DNA of 20,561 nucleotides from DATKSS01 sp035468355 (lineage in GTDB: Bacteria > Chloroflexota > Dormibacteria > Dormibacterales > Dormibacteraceae): contig DATITA010000135.1 of assembly GCA_035468355.1 (NCBI GenBank), forward strand, positions 1-20,561. Direction: 5' to 3'. Below, piece by piece: positions 19,731 to 20,561 of this stretch. A program made the translations under genes and the position numbers. The notes below the pieces were generated by a model. The model ran no database searches. It was not told where the DNA came from and worked only from the letters and a program-made list of their open reading frames with translations. Within the stretch, counting starts at the first letter, position 1; each line of letters begins with the position of its first letter.

Positions 19731-20561
19731 GCGCACCAGTTTCCACGACCTGGGCCAGTTCGCGCAAGAAGGATTCAACATCGGTGACCAGGCCGATCGA
19801 CTGCCAGCTGCCGCGGTCGGCGAGCTTGGTCACCACTGCTGGGTTGATGTCGACGCAGACGGCGCGTACGCCCGCTTGCAGCATGTTTCCGGTGGCGATC
19901 GAATGAAGCATCGTCGACAGCATCAGCGCGATGCGCACCCCGCCCAGCGCCGCGCGCATGCGCTTTTGCGCCTCCACCATGTCGGTGATGACGTCCGGCA
20001 GCGGGCCGTCGTCCCGCACTGACCCCGCCAGCACGATCTCGACACCGTGCTGGATCGCGGACCTCATCACGCCGGACTCGAGCTGGCCGGTCTCGACCAT
20101 CTGGCGCAGACCCCCGGCGGCGCGGACGCGGTTGATGGCCCGCATGTGGTGCTCGTGCCCGTGCTCGATGGCCAGGCCGCTCTCGACGTTGATCCCCAGC
20201 GCCGTGCCGAACAGCGCCGACTCGACGTCGTGAACCGCCAGCGCGTTGCCGGCGAACAGCACCTGCACGAACCCCAGCTCGATCAGGCGCGAGAGATAGC
20301 GGCCCGCGCCGGTATGCACCACGGCCGGGCCGGCCACGACGAGAATCCGCCCACCGGCGGCGCGCACCTGACGCATCTCGTCGGCGATGCCGCCGATGAG
20401 GACCTTCTTCGGCTTCTCAGCCGAAACCTCGCTACCCATGAAGCTGAAGATCTCGGTGTGCCGGGACCTCTCGAGCGGGGTCACGCGAACGCCCTCGTAT
20501 CCGACGACGACCTCCATTCCCGGCGTGGCGCCCTGGAAGACGATGCACCACGCGCGGCCCG
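19723..20561 (-). CDS. TIGR00300 / LOR-SDH domain protein, ornithine cyclodeaminase-like (5' end outside window)
   Basis: The frame stays open to the window edge (residues before M-E-V-V-V-G read G-R-A-W-C-I-V-F-Q-G-A-T-P-G), so the gene is truncated. V-V-G-Y-E-G-V-R-V-x-P, F-S-F-M-G-S-E-V-S-A-E-K-P-K, the Rossmann-like G-G-R-I-L-V-V-A-G-P-A-V-V-H-T-G-A-G, and G-N-A-L-A-V-H-D-V-E match the conserved domain shared by archaeal-type ornithine cyclodeaminases and the C-terminal part of the arginine-metabolism enzyme ArgZ/AgrE. Ornithine cyclodeaminase makes proline from ornithine with release of ammonia. Whether this protein also has the N-terminal arginine-processing domain cannot be seen. The last codons overlap the small lysine-rich gene. 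Confidence 0.82.
   Translation of the reverse strand, partial: GRAWCIVFQGATPGMEVVVGYEGVRVTPLERSRHTEIFSFMGSEVSAEKPKKVLIGGIADEMRQVRAAGGRILVVAGPAVVHTGAGRYLSRLIELGFVQVLFAGNALAVHDVESALFGTALGINVESGLAIEHGHEHHMRAINRVRAAGGLRQMVETGQLESGVMRSAIQHGVEIVLAGSVRDDGPLPDVITDMVEAQKRMRAALGGVRIALMLSTMLHSIATGNMLQAGVRAVCVDINPAVVTKLADRGSWQSIGLVTDVESFLRELAQVVETGAHG

Noticed and set aside
1..20561. CRISPR arrays, insertion sequences, phage genes
   Set aside because: No regularly spaced repeats, transposase or integrase motifs were seen on either strand.

Overview
The window is a gene-dense, high-GC bacterial chromosome segment. It has many GTG/TTG starts and 1-4 bp gene overlaps, and no stretch over about 135 bases lacks a gene or regulatory element. 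The order rny-ymdB-spoVS-miaB-mutS-mutL-miaA-dapL-hflX beside lexA, the use of an LL-diaminopimelate aminotransferase, and Bacillus/Actinobacteria-type SOS boxes (CGAAC-N4-GTTCG) suggest a soil lineage of the Chloroflexota/Dormibacterota kind. That placement is inference from gene content, not from a marker gene. I see no rRNA, tRNA, CRISPR array or insertion sequence.

Region 1 (1-10856, + strand) is housekeeping. It starts with the 3' part of RNase Y and an intrinsic terminator. Then comes a tight cluster of YmdB phosphodiesterase, SpoVS, MiaB, MutS, MutL, MiaA and DapL, most of them joined by ATGA, GTGA or CTGA overlaps. A strong hairpin terminator with competing pairing partners separates this cluster from the ribosome-associated GTPase gene hflX. 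The start codons of miaB and miaA are unusual: the obvious ATG/GTG starts would remove conserved residues.

Region 2 (10840-13271) is built around the SOS response. lexA (- strand) overlaps the 3' end of hflX. Divergent to it is a small membrane-anchored LysM protein resembling the cell-division inhibitor YneA, followed by a glutaredoxin-like gene. The space between lexA and the LysM gene holds two SOS boxes, one of them inside the spacer of a TTGACA-17-TATGGT promoter. About 1.7 kb away an unrecognised 121-residue protein has a promoter of the same design: TTGAGT, a 17-bp spacer filled by a perfect SOS box, then TACACT. It is therefore a strong candidate for an undescribed damage-induced protein. 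A MazEF-like toxin-antitoxin pair with a palindromic operator lies between them and looks lower in GC.

Region 3 (13292-18724, - strand) is metabolic. A methyltransferase, a TetR regulator and an acyl-CoA dehydrogenase form one transcription group. A family III (CaiB-type) CoA-transferase, a crotonase-fold protein lacking both classical catalytic glutamates, and a TauE/SafE-type membrane transporter form another. Together they suggest breakdown or activation of an organic acid as a CoA thioester, with export of a small anion; the substrate cannot be read from the sequence.

Region 4 (18770-20561) holds a second TauE/SafE-family transporter (+). Convergent to it are a small lysine-rich protein and the 3' part of a TIGR00300-type LOR/SDH (ornithine cyclodeaminase-like) gene that runs off the window edge.
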